A stretch of DNA of 64,000 bases from JAQUBU01 sp036677685 (GTDB taxonomy: Bacteria > Bacillota > Syntrophomonadia > Syntrophomonadales > Syntrophomonadaceae): positions 102,857-166,856 of the forward strand of contig JAVBWA010000016.1 in NCBI GenBank assembly GCA_036677685.1, given 5' to 3'. The notes under the pieces were generated by a model, which had not been told where the DNA came from, made no database searches, and saw nothing but the letters and a program-made list of their open reading frames with translations. Below, one piece after another: positions 34,069 to 41,588 of the stretch. The translations under genes and the position numbers were made by a program. Numbering within the stretch: position 1 is the first letter of the stretch; each line of letters opens with the position of its first letter.

Positions 34069-35428
34069 TATCAAAAACCTCCATCCCTTTTTTAGGTATA
34101 TATAATGAAAAAATCACCTTGCCGTTTTTGTTTGCTACCTCTACGATGCCTTTATACTTTTCCATCATATTTTTTACAATGAACAGTCCCAGGCCGGAAT
34201 GTTCGCCATCCTTGGTGCTGAATCCCTTTTCAAAAAGCCGTTCTTTAAACGCTTCGTCAATATGCCCGTAATTGCTGATTTCAAAGAGATAATAGGGGTC
34301 CGCCTCGCTTATTGTAATGTCCACTTCTCTTTTTTCCTCATCCAGCTTCATCACGTAATCGAATGCGTTATTGATAATGTTGCCAACTATTCTATTAAGT
34401 TCATAGGAAGGTATAGCAATATCATTAATCTGTTTATCGACACTGATATTAAAGCTAAGGCCATTGGTCAGGGCGATCCCCGATTTAATATACAGTAATG
34501 CCGATAATCCAGGACTCCCGGTGTCTACCAGGTTGTTTGAGTTGACACTGTCTCCGATCATGGTTTCCAGATATTTTTGGACTTCTTTAATATTTCCCAT
34601 CTGCAAGAAACCGTAGAGAACCTGCAGGTGATTGATGAGATCGTGCCGCTGGCCTCGTATGGCCGTATATACCTCCTCAATGGTTTCAACATAAGAGGTT
34701 TGAATTATGTACTGGCTTTCTTTTTCGGTAAGTTCAAGAATCTGGATAACCATTAAAGCTCCCGATAAACAGATCATAATTATAATTATATTAGATAAAT
34801 ATGCAACCAATTCCCAGGATAAACTATTGTATCTATACATAGCAAAAACAGTTATGTTGCATACTACCTGAAAAATAATCAAGGTGGTCATAGTTATTAC
34901 CAAAATCATTACCAAATTAAATCTCTTACCGGTTAAACTAGAAGTCCTATCGTATAGAAACTTCTGGAAATCAAATAAATGAAATTTACTTCTAAGGCAA
35001 ACAAATATAACAATTATGGAAAGAACAATCTGAGGCAGCGGCATTAATAAAATCGATATATTTCTCAAAATAACATTTTCCAGGCTCAGGTCAATCATTT
35101 TCAAACTAATAGGAAGAAAAATCGATTCACCCAGAGCAAGCAGCAAAGTCCCGAGTATAGTTACAACTATGGACCTAAATAAACCCAGTCTCCATATTAT
35201 GTTAATGATTAACAACAGAAAAGCCGTTAATATCAAAAATCTTATTTGAATAGACAGATTATAACTCCAAATAATTAGAAGCCCTAGATCGTAAAATAAT
35301 CCCGTTAAGAATAATTTGCGCAGATTAGGGCGTATATTTACCAGTACCAGGCCCATATAAGCCGATAGAAAACCGGTGAAAAAACTGTGAATTAGTTGAA
35401 TCCAGAGGGGAGTCGAAAGCAATAACAT
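34007..35428 (-). CDS. agrC: AgrC-like sensor histidine kinase
   Basis: 473 residues: about six to seven membrane segments (to ~235), then a dimerisation helix with the phospho-acceptor RGQRHDLINHLQ (His262) and a GHKL ATPase domain (N box NRIVGNIINNAFDY, G box SGLGLFIVKNMMEKYKG). This is the Spo0B/AgrC kinase class, the receptor for the cyclic peptide. No LytTR response regulator (AgrA) is encoded next to it. Its order relative to agrB and agrD is unusual. Confidence 0.87.
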   Translation of the reverse strand: MLLLSTPLWIQLIHSFFTGFLSAYMGLVLVNIRPNLRKLFLTGLFYDLGLLIIWSYNLSIQIRFLILTAFLLLIINIIWRLGLFRSIVVTILGTLLLALGESIFLPISLKMIDLSLENVILRNISILLMPLPQIVLSIIVIFVCLRSKFHLFDFQKFLYDRTSSLTGKRFNLVMILVITMTTLIIFQVVCNITVFAMYRYNSLSWELVAYLSNIIIIMICLSGALMVIQILELTEKESQYIIQTSYVETIEEVYTAIRGQRHDLINHLQVLYGFLQMGNIKEVQKYLETMIGDSVNSNNLVDTGSPGLSALLYIKSGIALTNGLSFNISVDKQINDIAIPSYELNRIVGNIINNAFDYVMKLDEEKREVDITISEADPYYLFEISNYGHIDEAFKERLFEKGFSTKDGEHSGLGLFIVKNMMEKYKGIVEVANKNGKVIFSLYIPKKGMEVFDNALYRRETSGNAGKPLRWPL

Positions 35429-35637
35429 TACCCCTTTTCATTTATTATTTAAAATTTCGTATAAGTCTCCTATTTCCCTCCTGACAAAAGGAAATACTTT
35501 CTAACATTATTCAATATTTACTGGCAAAAATAAACACTAAAATCCATCTTTTTTATCATTATTACTAGAAAATAAATTCAACTTGTCTTTTTATGGCGAA
35601 ATATTTGGTCTGCCATTTGACCTGTTCCTATTAAAAA

Positions 35638-35671
35638 TTTAGGGCACCTGTCCAAATTCAGGTGCCCTAAA
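35638..35671. terminator. Bidirectional terminator-like hairpin
   Basis: TTTAGGGCACCT (35638-35649) and AGGTGCCCTAAA (35660-35671) form a perfect 12-bp stem with a 10-base loop. It overlaps the end of the IS3 fragment and may mark the junction of the remnant. Confidence 0.6.
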
Positions 35672-35777
35672 GCACAATATCTTTAGCTACACTGGCTGCT
35701 GACCGACCGCTTTCTTTAACCAATCTCATTGCGTCCGCCTTGAATTCTGCATCATAACGACTCCCACAGTTTCCCAT
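35667..35777 (-). pseudogene. IS3-type transposase OrfA fragment
   Basis: 37 codons beginning MGNCGSRYDAEFKADAMRLV and continuing VKESGRSAASVAKDI, the helix-turn-helix start of IS3-family OrfA proteins; the frame then ends in TAG. No OrfB follows. It abuts the truncated gene at 35781. Confidence 0.7.
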
Positions 35778-35780
35778 TTG

Positions 35781-36083
35781 CTACTGTCCGGTCGATGATG
35801 CAGACCAAGACTTAACTGCACTCCAGGCACTGCTGGTGGATTTTTGTAATTGTACTGTCAGTCTGGTTGTATGCGAACTATCATAGGCTGAAGCATGCCC
35901 TATGCAGGTGGCTTTCCCCGACGAGTTAATCGACAGTCCTGCATTTAACAATGAAATGTAAGTGAATCGAGGAGTGATCACACCTTGTTTCCCTGTGTTC
36001 TCAGCTCCGCCAGTGGCCTGAACCGGAACGGCATTGAGAACGGCCATTAGAACAAGAATTCCCATGCATATAATCTTTCTCAT
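35781..36083 (-). pseudogene. Secreted small protein (DUF6147-like), truncated by IS3 debris
   Basis: 100 codons with a clear signal peptide (MRKIICMGILVLMAVLNAV, cleavage near VQA-TG) and a mature part with alternating beta pattern (LNAGLSINSSGKATCIG, VKSWSASSTG). Proteins of this type in Clostridia continue for about 50 more residues after the WSASGTG motif; here a stop comes at once and a transposase scrap begins 4 bases later. It could still be secreted. SD TAAGGAGG is intact. Confidence 0.55.
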
Positions 36084-36180
36084 TAAAAAAACCTCCTTAA
36101 AATATCTTTCATAAATAAAAGACGACTAAGAAGGTTTTCTGCAACAAATTTTTTCTACTTTTTTTAAATTTTTCTTGTAA

Positions 36181-36410
36181 TTAATCTATATATTTTATTC
36201 CTTCCGCTATCTTCACCGCTGTTTCTTCCTTCATCTGTCCGCGAATTATGTACATATGGTCATTCATTGACCAGATTAAGTTTTTAAATGTGTTTTGGCA
36301 ATAAGATGATATTGAAGCGCGGTATGATGAGATTTTGCGAAAAGGTATACCCCCTGCTATGGGGGTATTTGGTGACCATAATAAGTATTCTTTTGCTGCG
36401 TATATACGTA
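36181..36410 (-). pseudogene. 3' remnant of a DUF4367-type gene
   Basis: An open stretch without a start codon ends in NLIWSMNDHMYIIRGQMKEE and KIAEGIKYID. The order L-x-W, then Y-x-I-x-G, then KIAE is that of DUF4367 domains, found C-terminally in sporulation-linked anti-sigma or surface proteins of Clostridia. The upstream frame is closed by TAA at 36411-36413. Decayed gene. Confidence 0.45.
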
Positions 36411-36506
36411 TTACATTGAAAACTCATAGGTAGCGTGGAATAGTACGGTAGCCAGGGAGTGATCCCCGGCTTTTCAGTGACTGATATCTCGGGTAATGCC
36501 GGTTTA

Positions 36507-36719
36507 TTATCTCGATTCCTTATCAAAAGCAGTATGTCCTGTATCGTTAGTATGGGCTTCGCGGAGTGGTATCAAATCACTTACATGATATTTCCAATCA
36601 CTTACCCAACTGCATTGCCTACAACAAGCACGAACCTGACCGTCGAGTACTGCTGCTGTGCCACCCTGCACTGTTCCCAGTTCCGCCTCCGAAAGTTTTT
36701 TAATATCGCTGTCTTTCAT
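36507..36719 (-). CDS. Small protein with double-glycine (bacteriocin-type) leader and Cys/His core
   Basis: 70 residues. The first 20, MKDSDIKKLSEAELGTVQGG, look like a double-glycine leader of peptides exported by C39-protease ABC transporters. The core carries CCRQC (Cys32, 33, 36) and two later histidines (H56, H62), a C-x2-C...H-x5-H pattern that could bind zinc or be modified. SD GAAGGGAG precedes the ATG. No transporter or maturase gene is nearby. It lies about 1 kb upstream of the agr genes. A novel RiPP or bacteriocin-like precursor is an inference. Confidence 0.6.
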   Translation of the reverse strand: MKDSDIKKLSEAELGTVQGGTAAVLDGQVRACCRQCSWVSDWKYHVSDLIPLREAHTNDTGHTAFDKESR

Positions 36720-36887
36720 CTACGTTTCTCCCTTCTGCCTTTTTATGGCATCATTCAAATTGTCTTTTTAAAGTATATACGATCAAATTGGGAAAGTAAT
36801 ACAGAGGTTGATATAATTTTTACACCCACACCTGTAGTTGGTTCATTAGCCAAATCTGCCTGACCTGCTGGAATTGTCAAATTCAGT

Positions 36888-36990
36888 TTAGTGCATAAAT
36901 TCGTAATTGCCGCCACCATCACTATGCAGGAGAGTTAGTTTTTTAGGCTTTTCAGATTGCATAGCCTCCGTAATTGTGTTTTTTACAAGC
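36888..36990 (-). pseudogene. IS3-type transposase OrfB fragment
   Basis: About 34 codons, VKNTITEAMQSEKPKKLTLL then HSDGGGNYEF, match the segment around the second catalytic Asp of IS3-family integrases (usually HSDRGSQY). The upstream part of the frame crosses a terminator hairpin and is not transposase-like. The 497-base gap between the peptide gene and tRNA-Pro holds this scrap and two terminators only. Confidence 0.5.
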
Positions 36991-37082
36991 GAATAATCCT
37001 GCCGTTGCAACTTTTTGTAGGCAACGATAAATCGTGGATTGCTGATAAATAAGCCGTTCCGTCTGGCATCCCTCTCAAAAAA

Positions 37083-37099
37083 TGCACCCCTGGGGTGCA
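37083..37099 (-). terminator. Terminator hairpin
   Basis: TGCACCCC (37083-37090) pairs with GGGGTGCA (37092-37099); on the minus strand it is followed by TTTTTTG. Confidence 0.6.
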
Positions 37100-37165
37100 C
37101 TTTTACGCAAAAAGCAATAAAAATCACACCTAAAAACAGCTAGAAAAAATCCCAGAAAAGAGCTA

Positions 37166-37186
37166 AAGCCCTGTATTACAGAGCTT
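37166..37186 (-). terminator. Terminator of tRNA-Pro
   Basis: Minus strand AAGCTCTGT / ACAGGGCTT (9 bp, one G-U, loop AAT) followed by TAGCTCTTTTC, 31 bases after the tRNA. Confidence 0.7.
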
Positions 37187-37216
37187 TTCATTGTATCAAA
37201 GATTAAGTTTTTAAAT

Positions 37217-37295
37217 GGTCGGAGTGACTGGACTTGAACCAGCGGCCTCTACGTCCCCAACGTAGCGCTCATACCAAACTGAGCTACACCCCGAC
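37217..37295 (-). tRNA. tRNA-Pro (GGG anticodon)
   Basis: Minus-strand cloverleaf: acceptor GTCGGGG / CTCCGAC (one G-U), D arm GTAGCTCAG, anticodon arm CTACG-TTGGGGA-CGTAG with anticodon GGG, T arm CTGGTTCAAGTCCAG. CCA is not encoded (C-A-T follows the acceptor stem). It marks the edge of the transposon-scarred region. Confidence 0.93.
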
Positions 37296-37485
37296 GCAAA
37301 GACTATTGTATTATAGAAGCCTTCATTAGTCAAGGGAGACCTTATATTGATGCTGATTCTTTTTCAGCGGCTTCCTGGCTTCCAAGATCTAGCATAACCC
37401 CAGCTTATGACTGTGCAGTTTTTTCTATGATGAATTATAATGGCATTACAGAGATAAAATAAAAGGAAAATGGAGGTTGGGATTT

Positions 37486-37704
37486 ATGGAAAAGGCTAAA
37501 ATTTTCGTGAGAGAAAGACGTAAAGTTGACAAAGGCGAGAAAAAGCCGCGCTATGCTATTGTTGGAATAGCGGGAACCGACTTAAAATTACATGCTAAAC
37601 ATATCAGACAGGGTGAAATTGAGCAAATCGCTGCCGCTATCGGTGCCGAGGTCGTTTACCTGGAGACCGGGAAAGATGAACTCGATGTTGATGTTGATGA
37701 TTAG
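37486..37704 (+). CDS. Small conserved-looking protein beside MosB-like gene
   Basis: 72 residues. A basic N-terminal half (KAKIFVRERRKVDKGEKKPR) is followed by an alternating hydrophobic/helical core and a strongly acidic tail (DELDVDVDD). No cysteine or signal peptide. ATG 37486 with GGAGG nine bases upstream. It ends 19 bases before the MosB-like gene and is clearly in one transcript with it, so it may serve in the same metal-storage or delivery process. Function unknown. Confidence 0.7.
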   Translation: MEKAKIFVRERRKVDKGEKKPRYAIVGIAGTDLKLHAKHIRQGEIEQIAAAIGAEVVYLETGKDELDVDVDD

Positions 37705-37723
37705 CGGGAAGGCGGTTTATTAA

Positions 37724-38557
37724 ATGCCACTTATTCGAGAAAAAGACAGTAAAAGGCTGCATGTTAAAAGCAAGCTGATGGGGGAATCCCTGGTTGGCAA
37801 AAGCTTTATCAGCAGCCTGGAGTACGGGGAGCAGTTCCGGGCTTTGCCGGAGGTAAACGTGCTTAAAATCGGCGGCCAGAGCATTACCGACATGGGGGCC
37901 AAGGCGGTGCTGCCGGTTTTGGAGGAAATCGTTGCCAATGCCCAAAAACATAAAATGATTCTCTCCACCGGAGGCGGGACCAGATCCCGTCATGTTTACG
38001 CCATCGCTCTGGAATTGGGAATGCCCACCGGAGTCATTTCCAAACTGGGACAAAGCGTATCCGAACAGAATGCCTTGATGATATCTACGCTGCTCATGCC
38101 GCATGGCGGTATAAAAGTCGGGCACGACGATATTCCCAAGCTTTCAGCCTATTTTTCGCAGGGGTGCATTCCGGTTATACATGGCATGCCCCCCTACGGA
38201 TACTGGGAGCATTTGCCGTCCGAAGGGCGCCTGCCGCCTAACCGCACTGATGTGGGAGCATATTTGCTGGCTGAGGTTGTAGGTGCCAAACAATGCATAT
38301 TTATCAAGGATGAAGACGGGCTGTTTACCGACAACCCCAAAGTTAACGACAAGGCTGAATTTATTCCCCGTATCGGGGCTCAGGAACTAATTGACAAAAA
38401 CCTTGATGATTTGATTGTGGAACGCCCGGTTATAGAAATGATCCTTCGTTCTCATAGTGTTCAAGAAATACAAATAATCAACGGGCTAAAACCGGGGAAC
38501 ATAAGCCGGGCTTTGGCAGGAGAACATGTAGGCACTATAATTTACAAAGATGTTTAA
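37724..38557 (+). CDS. Molybdenum/tungsten storage protein, MosB-like (UMP-kinase fold)
   Basis: 277 residues, the same length as Azotobacter MosA/MosB. Matching features include VLKIGGQSITDMGAKAVLPV, the P-loop-like TGGGTRSRHVY, GMPPYGYWE, PPNRTDVGAYLLAE, IFIKDEDGLFTDNPK and the C-terminal NGLKPGNISRALAGEHVGTI. MosAB stores polyoxomolybdate or tungstate in an ATP-dependent cage. Only one subunit gene is present, closer to MosB, so a homomeric cage is implied. In an anaerobe relying on formate dehydrogenases, tungsten storage is a reasonable guess. It ends at a terminator interrupted by a repeat-A copy. Confidence 0.85.
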   Translation: MPLIREKDSKRLHVKSKLMGESLVGKSFISSLEYGEQFRALPEVNVLKIGGQSITDMGAKAVLPVLEEIVANAQKHKMILSTGGGTRSRHVYAIALELGMPTGVISKLGQSVSEQNALMISTLLMPHGGIKVGHDDIPKLSAYFSQGCIPVIHGMPPYGYWEHLPSEGRLPPNRTDVGAYLLAEVVGAKQCIFIKDEDGLFTDNPKVNDKAEFIPRIGAQELIDKNLDDLIVERPVIEMILRSHSVQEIQIINGLKPGNISRALAGEHVGTIIYKDV

Positions 38558-38564
38558 ACCATCG

Positions 38565-38585
38565 GCGGCCCCATTGAGGGGCCGC
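38565..38585. other. GC-rich hairpin after the MosB-like gene
   Basis: GCGGCCCC / GGGGCCGC with loop ATTGA, 8 bp, no T-run. Its sequence is echoed by the true terminator at 38730-38752, on the far side of the repeat-A copy. Confidence 0.5.
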
Positions 38586-38601
38586 TGAGAATGTCGATCA
38601 T

Positions 38602-38728
38602 CCTAGGGCGATGACAAAAGTGAAGATCAAGGCATTGTGAAAACCCCGCGATTGAGGCGTACTTGAGTACGTTGATTGAGCGAGCTTTTGACAATAACGC
38701 AGAGATTCGCTCTTGTCATCGCCCTAGG
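38602..38728 (+). repeat. Repeat family A, copy 2 (best preserved)
   Basis: 127 bp with perfect 16-bp terminal inverted repeats CCTAGGGCGATGACAA / TTGTCATCGCCCTAGG. Further arms pair inward (AAAGTGAAGATC..., GCGATTGAGGCGTACTTGAG with a central CGTACTTGAGTACG dyad), so the whole element can fold as one long hairpin. No coding frame. MITE-like or structured intergenic repeat; no transposase with these ends is in the window. Confidence 0.8.
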
Positions 38729-38729
38729 C

Positions 38730-38752
38730 GGCCCCATTTCGGGGCCTTTTTC
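38730..38752 (+). terminator. Terminator of the MosB-like operon
   Basis: GGCCCC-ATTTC-GGGGCC followed by TTTTTC. On the plus strand it ends the mos-like transcript. Confidence 0.85.
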
Positions 38753-38771
38753 TTCGTCCTGCGGATGCATT

Positions 38772-40163
38772 TTATTTAATAACGCTTTTCATCCTCCTGA
38801 TGCCCTCCATAATATTTTTTTCATTAAGATTGCCATAACCCAGCATAGCCTTGTTCGGAGCAAAGCCTTGATTGACTGCGTACATTTCAACCGGATATAC
38901 ACGGACGCCCGCCTGCTCCAGTTCATTGACAAGCTGCTCATTGAATTCCACATTGTGAAATTCTACAATTAAATGCAAGCCGGTAGAATGGCCGCTGACT
39001 TCAAATCTTCCGGGGAAATACGACTTAAGGCTTTCAATGATTGTTTCCTGACGTCTTCGATAAACTTTCTTCATTTTCGCGATATGACGGTCAAAAAATC
39101 CCTGCGCAATAAACTCGGCCAGGACAAGCTGATTCAGCGTTGGTGAATGGTGATCCAGGAGATCCTTGATCTTGCGGCTTTTCTTAACAAGGTCTTCGGG
39201 AACTACCAAATAGCCGATGCGAAGCGCAGGAGCCAAAATCTTGCTGAAGGTCCCGATATATATAACCCGTTCCGGGTCCAACCCTTGAAGAGAACTTACC
39301 GGAGTGCCTGCAAAGCGAAATTCGTTGTCATAGTTGTCCTCCAGGATATATGAATCAGTTTTCCGGGCAATGTGCAAAAGTTCAATGCGCCTTTGGATGG
39401 GTAGAGTTCCTCCCAGGGGAAACTGGTGGGATGGCGTTATATAAATAAGCCGGGGCCTGGCATCATTTGATATAAGGTCTGCCTTAATCCCCTGTTCGTC
39501 TACAGGGATCGGGCAAATTTCAGCCCCGGTACCCGAAAAAATCTTGCGGATTCCGTTATTAAGGTAGTTCTCGGTTATCACCTGATCCCCGGCCGAAAGC
39601 AGCATTTTAGCCGCTATAAACACCGCCTGAATGGCACCGGTGGTGATGATTATCTGTTCCGGCTCACAGTGCACTCCCCTGCTTCCCACCAGATAGTGAG
39701 CCAAAACCCGCCGCAGTTCATCGCGTCCTTCTGGAGTGCCATAGCCCCACGCCGATGTGGGTGCATCCATATAGATGTTGTTAACCAGCCGCCCCCATTT
39801 TTTACGGGGGAAGAGATCCAGGGCCGGAACCCCGAACCGGAAATCAATTACCGACCTCGAATCAGTTTCGGTAAGCGATATCTTTTGGCTGCATGATTTT
39901 GCCGGATACTGGTTCAGGGAGGCACCCTCGGCAACAAAAGTTCCGGCCCCCTGAAAACTTATCATATAACCTTCGGCTGCCAATTGATCATATGCCTCCA
40001 GAATGACATTGCGGGAAACCTGCAAGGTTTCCGCCAATTCGCGGGTAGAAGGTAATTTCTCGCCCTGCCGAAGCTCCCCATGGATAATTTTTAAGCGTAT
40101 TTGTTCGTAGATTTGCCTTATCAATGGAATATTCAAACTTCTGTCAACTGAAAGCCAAAGCAT
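38772..40163 (-). CDS. MocR/PdxR-family regulator (GntR HTH plus aminotransferase domain)
   Basis: 463 residues: GntR winged helix (LPSTRELAETLQVSRNVI, residues ~20-75) fused to a class I aminotransferase fold with a PLP lysine region GTFSKILAPALRIGYL. Such proteins use PLP as effector, often controlling vitamin B6 or amino-acid genes. Start at ATG 40163 (GGAGGGTCGATT upstream). It is divergent from the MBL gene at 40310, which may be under its control; target unknown. Confidence 0.88.
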   Translation of the reverse strand: MLWLSVDRSLNIPLIRQIYEQIRLKIIHGELRQGEKLPSTRELAETLQVSRNVILEAYDQLAAEGYMISFQGAGTFVAEGASLNQYPAKSCSQKISLTETDSRSVIDFRFGVPALDLFPRKKWGRLVNNIYMDAPTSAWGYGTPEGRDELRRVLAHYLVGSRGVHCEPEQIIITTGAIQAVFIAAKMLLSAGDQVITENYLNNGIRKIFSGTGAEICPIPVDEQGIKADLISNDARPRLIYITPSHQFPLGGTLPIQRRIELLHIARKTDSYILEDNYDNEFRFAGTPVSSLQGLDPERVIYIGTFSKILAPALRIGYLVVPEDLVKKSRKIKDLLDHHSPTLNQLVLAEFIAQGFFDRHIAKMKKVYRRRQETIIESLKSYFPGRFEVSGHSTGLHLIVEFHNVEFNEQLVNELEQAGVRVYPVEMYAVNQGFAPNKAMLGYGNLNEKNIMEGIRRMKSVIK

Positions 40164-40309
40164 AATCGACCCTCCATTCAGATTGGCACCCAAAAAATCA
40201 GCCCAAATTGGCACTACAATATACCAATTTTACCATGATAGATTATAAATAGCAGAGTAATCAAAATAGACAACGTAAAATCAAGTGCGAGTTGAAGGAG
40301 ATGCTAATA

Positions 40310-41047
40310 ATGAACGAATTGATATTTCTGGGCAGCGGCGACGCATTTGGCAGCGGAGGACGCCTGCAAAGCTGCATTCTGGTCAAAACCAGCAAACACC
40401 GGTTTTTACTGGACTGCGGAGCCACCTCATTAATTGCGCTACGCAAACACCAGGTCGATCCGAATGATATAGATCTTATACTGGTCACCAACCTGCATGG
40501 GGATCATTTTGGCGGCATTCCTTATTTCGTTATCGATGCGCAATTGAACCGCAAACGCACGAAGCCTTTAGTCATAGCCGGACCTCCAGGCATCAAGGCC
40601 AAGATTCCGCAGGTCATGGAATCAGTTTTTCCCGGCTCGGCGGAAACCAAGACCCGGTTCACTATGGACATTGTGGAAATGGAACCCGGAAAGACCTGGT
40701 ATTTCATGGACTTGATAATTCATCCATTCCCGGTAATACACGCCCCGGGCGATCCCCACCTGGCTCTGCGCATAGAATGCGAAGGAAAAAACACCGCCTA
40801 TTCCGGTGATACGGAGTGGACCAATAAACTACTTGCGTTAGCCGAGGGAGCTGATTTGCTCATAGTTGAATCTTATTTTTTTGCCAAAAAGATTAAATAT
40901 CATCTGGATTATCAAACGCTTGCGCAACATTTTCCGTCGCTTAAAGCCAAAGCCATTGTTATAACCCATATGAGCGAGGATATGCTGGGCAATCTGGATC
41001 GCGTGGTTTGCAACTGCGCAGAGGATGGCAAGCTTTTCGAACTATAA
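40310..41047 (+). CDS. MBL-fold hydrolase (RNase Z/ElaC-like) with altered metal motif
   Basis: About 245 residues with an N-terminal LGSGDAFGSGGR and the metal motif region TNLHGDHFGGIPY. In typical members this reads T-H-x-H-x-D-H; here the first His is Asn. Later ligands look intact (HAPGDPH region, SGDTEW, THMSEDM). It is too short for full RNase Z and more like the ElaC-related thiazole/phosphodiesterase-type MBLs. Start at ATG 40310 (GAAGGAG). It ends overlapping the convergent acetyltransferase gene by 6 bases. Confidence 0.78.
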   Translation: MNELIFLGSGDAFGSGGRLQSCILVKTSKHRFLLDCGATSLIALRKHQVDPNDIDLILVTNLHGDHFGGIPYFVIDAQLNRKRTKPLVIAGPPGIKAKIPQVMESVFPGSAETKTRFTMDIVEMEPGKTWYFMDLIIHPFPVIHAPGDPHLALRIECEGKNTAYSGDTEWTNKLLALAEGADLLIVESYFFAKKIKYHLDYQTLAQHFPSLKAKAIVITHMSEDMLGNLDRVVCNCAEDGKLFEL

Positions 41048-41527
41048 CAGCGACTTGTTCATGAATGCGATGGCAAAAGGAAAGGCTGGAATGGTTTTTC
41101 GATCAAAGACCCGGTAGCCCATGCTTTCATAATAGTTTTGCAAACGTTCAAACTGGGCCACAATAGAAATCTCAATTCGACCTATTCCCAGTGACCGCAG
41201 TCCCTGCTCGGCTTCCTTCATCAACAAGCGGCCGTATTCCATCCCCCGATGCACCGGCAATACTCCCAGGCGCTTGACATAAGCGGTTGGGGCATTTGCC
41301 ACTTGATAGCTTACCGTACCCACTGCCATATCGCCAACATACAACAGAAATGCATGGTCCCCCGATCTCATCCGCATGCGAACCCGATCCCCCGTTTCAA
41401 AACCTGCATAATTAGGATATTGGTCGACTTCCAGTTTAAGAATCTTCGCTTGTTCATGGAATGATTCCTGAATGATCCGGGAAATCAAATCAGCATGTTC
41501 TTCACTGGCCGGGCATATACAAGGCAT
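41042..41527 (-). CDS. GNAT-family N-acetyltransferase
   Basis: 161 residues with the acetyl-CoA motif region KRLGVLPVHRGMEYGRLLM and the C-terminal YESMGYRVFDRKTI. Substrate unknown. ATG after GGGGGATAATC. It follows the MFS transporter gene by about 60 bases in the same direction. Confidence 0.82.
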   Translation of the reverse strand: MPCICPASEEHADLISRIIQESFHEQAKILKLEVDQYPNYAGFETGDRVRMRMRSGDHAFLLYVGDMAVGTVSYQVANAPTAYVKRLGVLPVHRGMEYGRLLMKEAEQGLRSLGIGRIEISIVAQFERLQNYYESMGYRVFDRKTIPAFPFAIAFMNKSLL

Positions 41528-41588
41528 GATTATCCCCCTTTCTATCTCTATTAAAAATCGTTCAAAGCCAGCCCAAAATAAGAAAACT

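Noticed and set aside
36284..36526. 80-codon minus-strand frame downstream of the double-glycine peptide gene
   Set aside because: Composition and lack of a ribosome-binding site argue against it; the DUF4367-like remnant lies in another frame.
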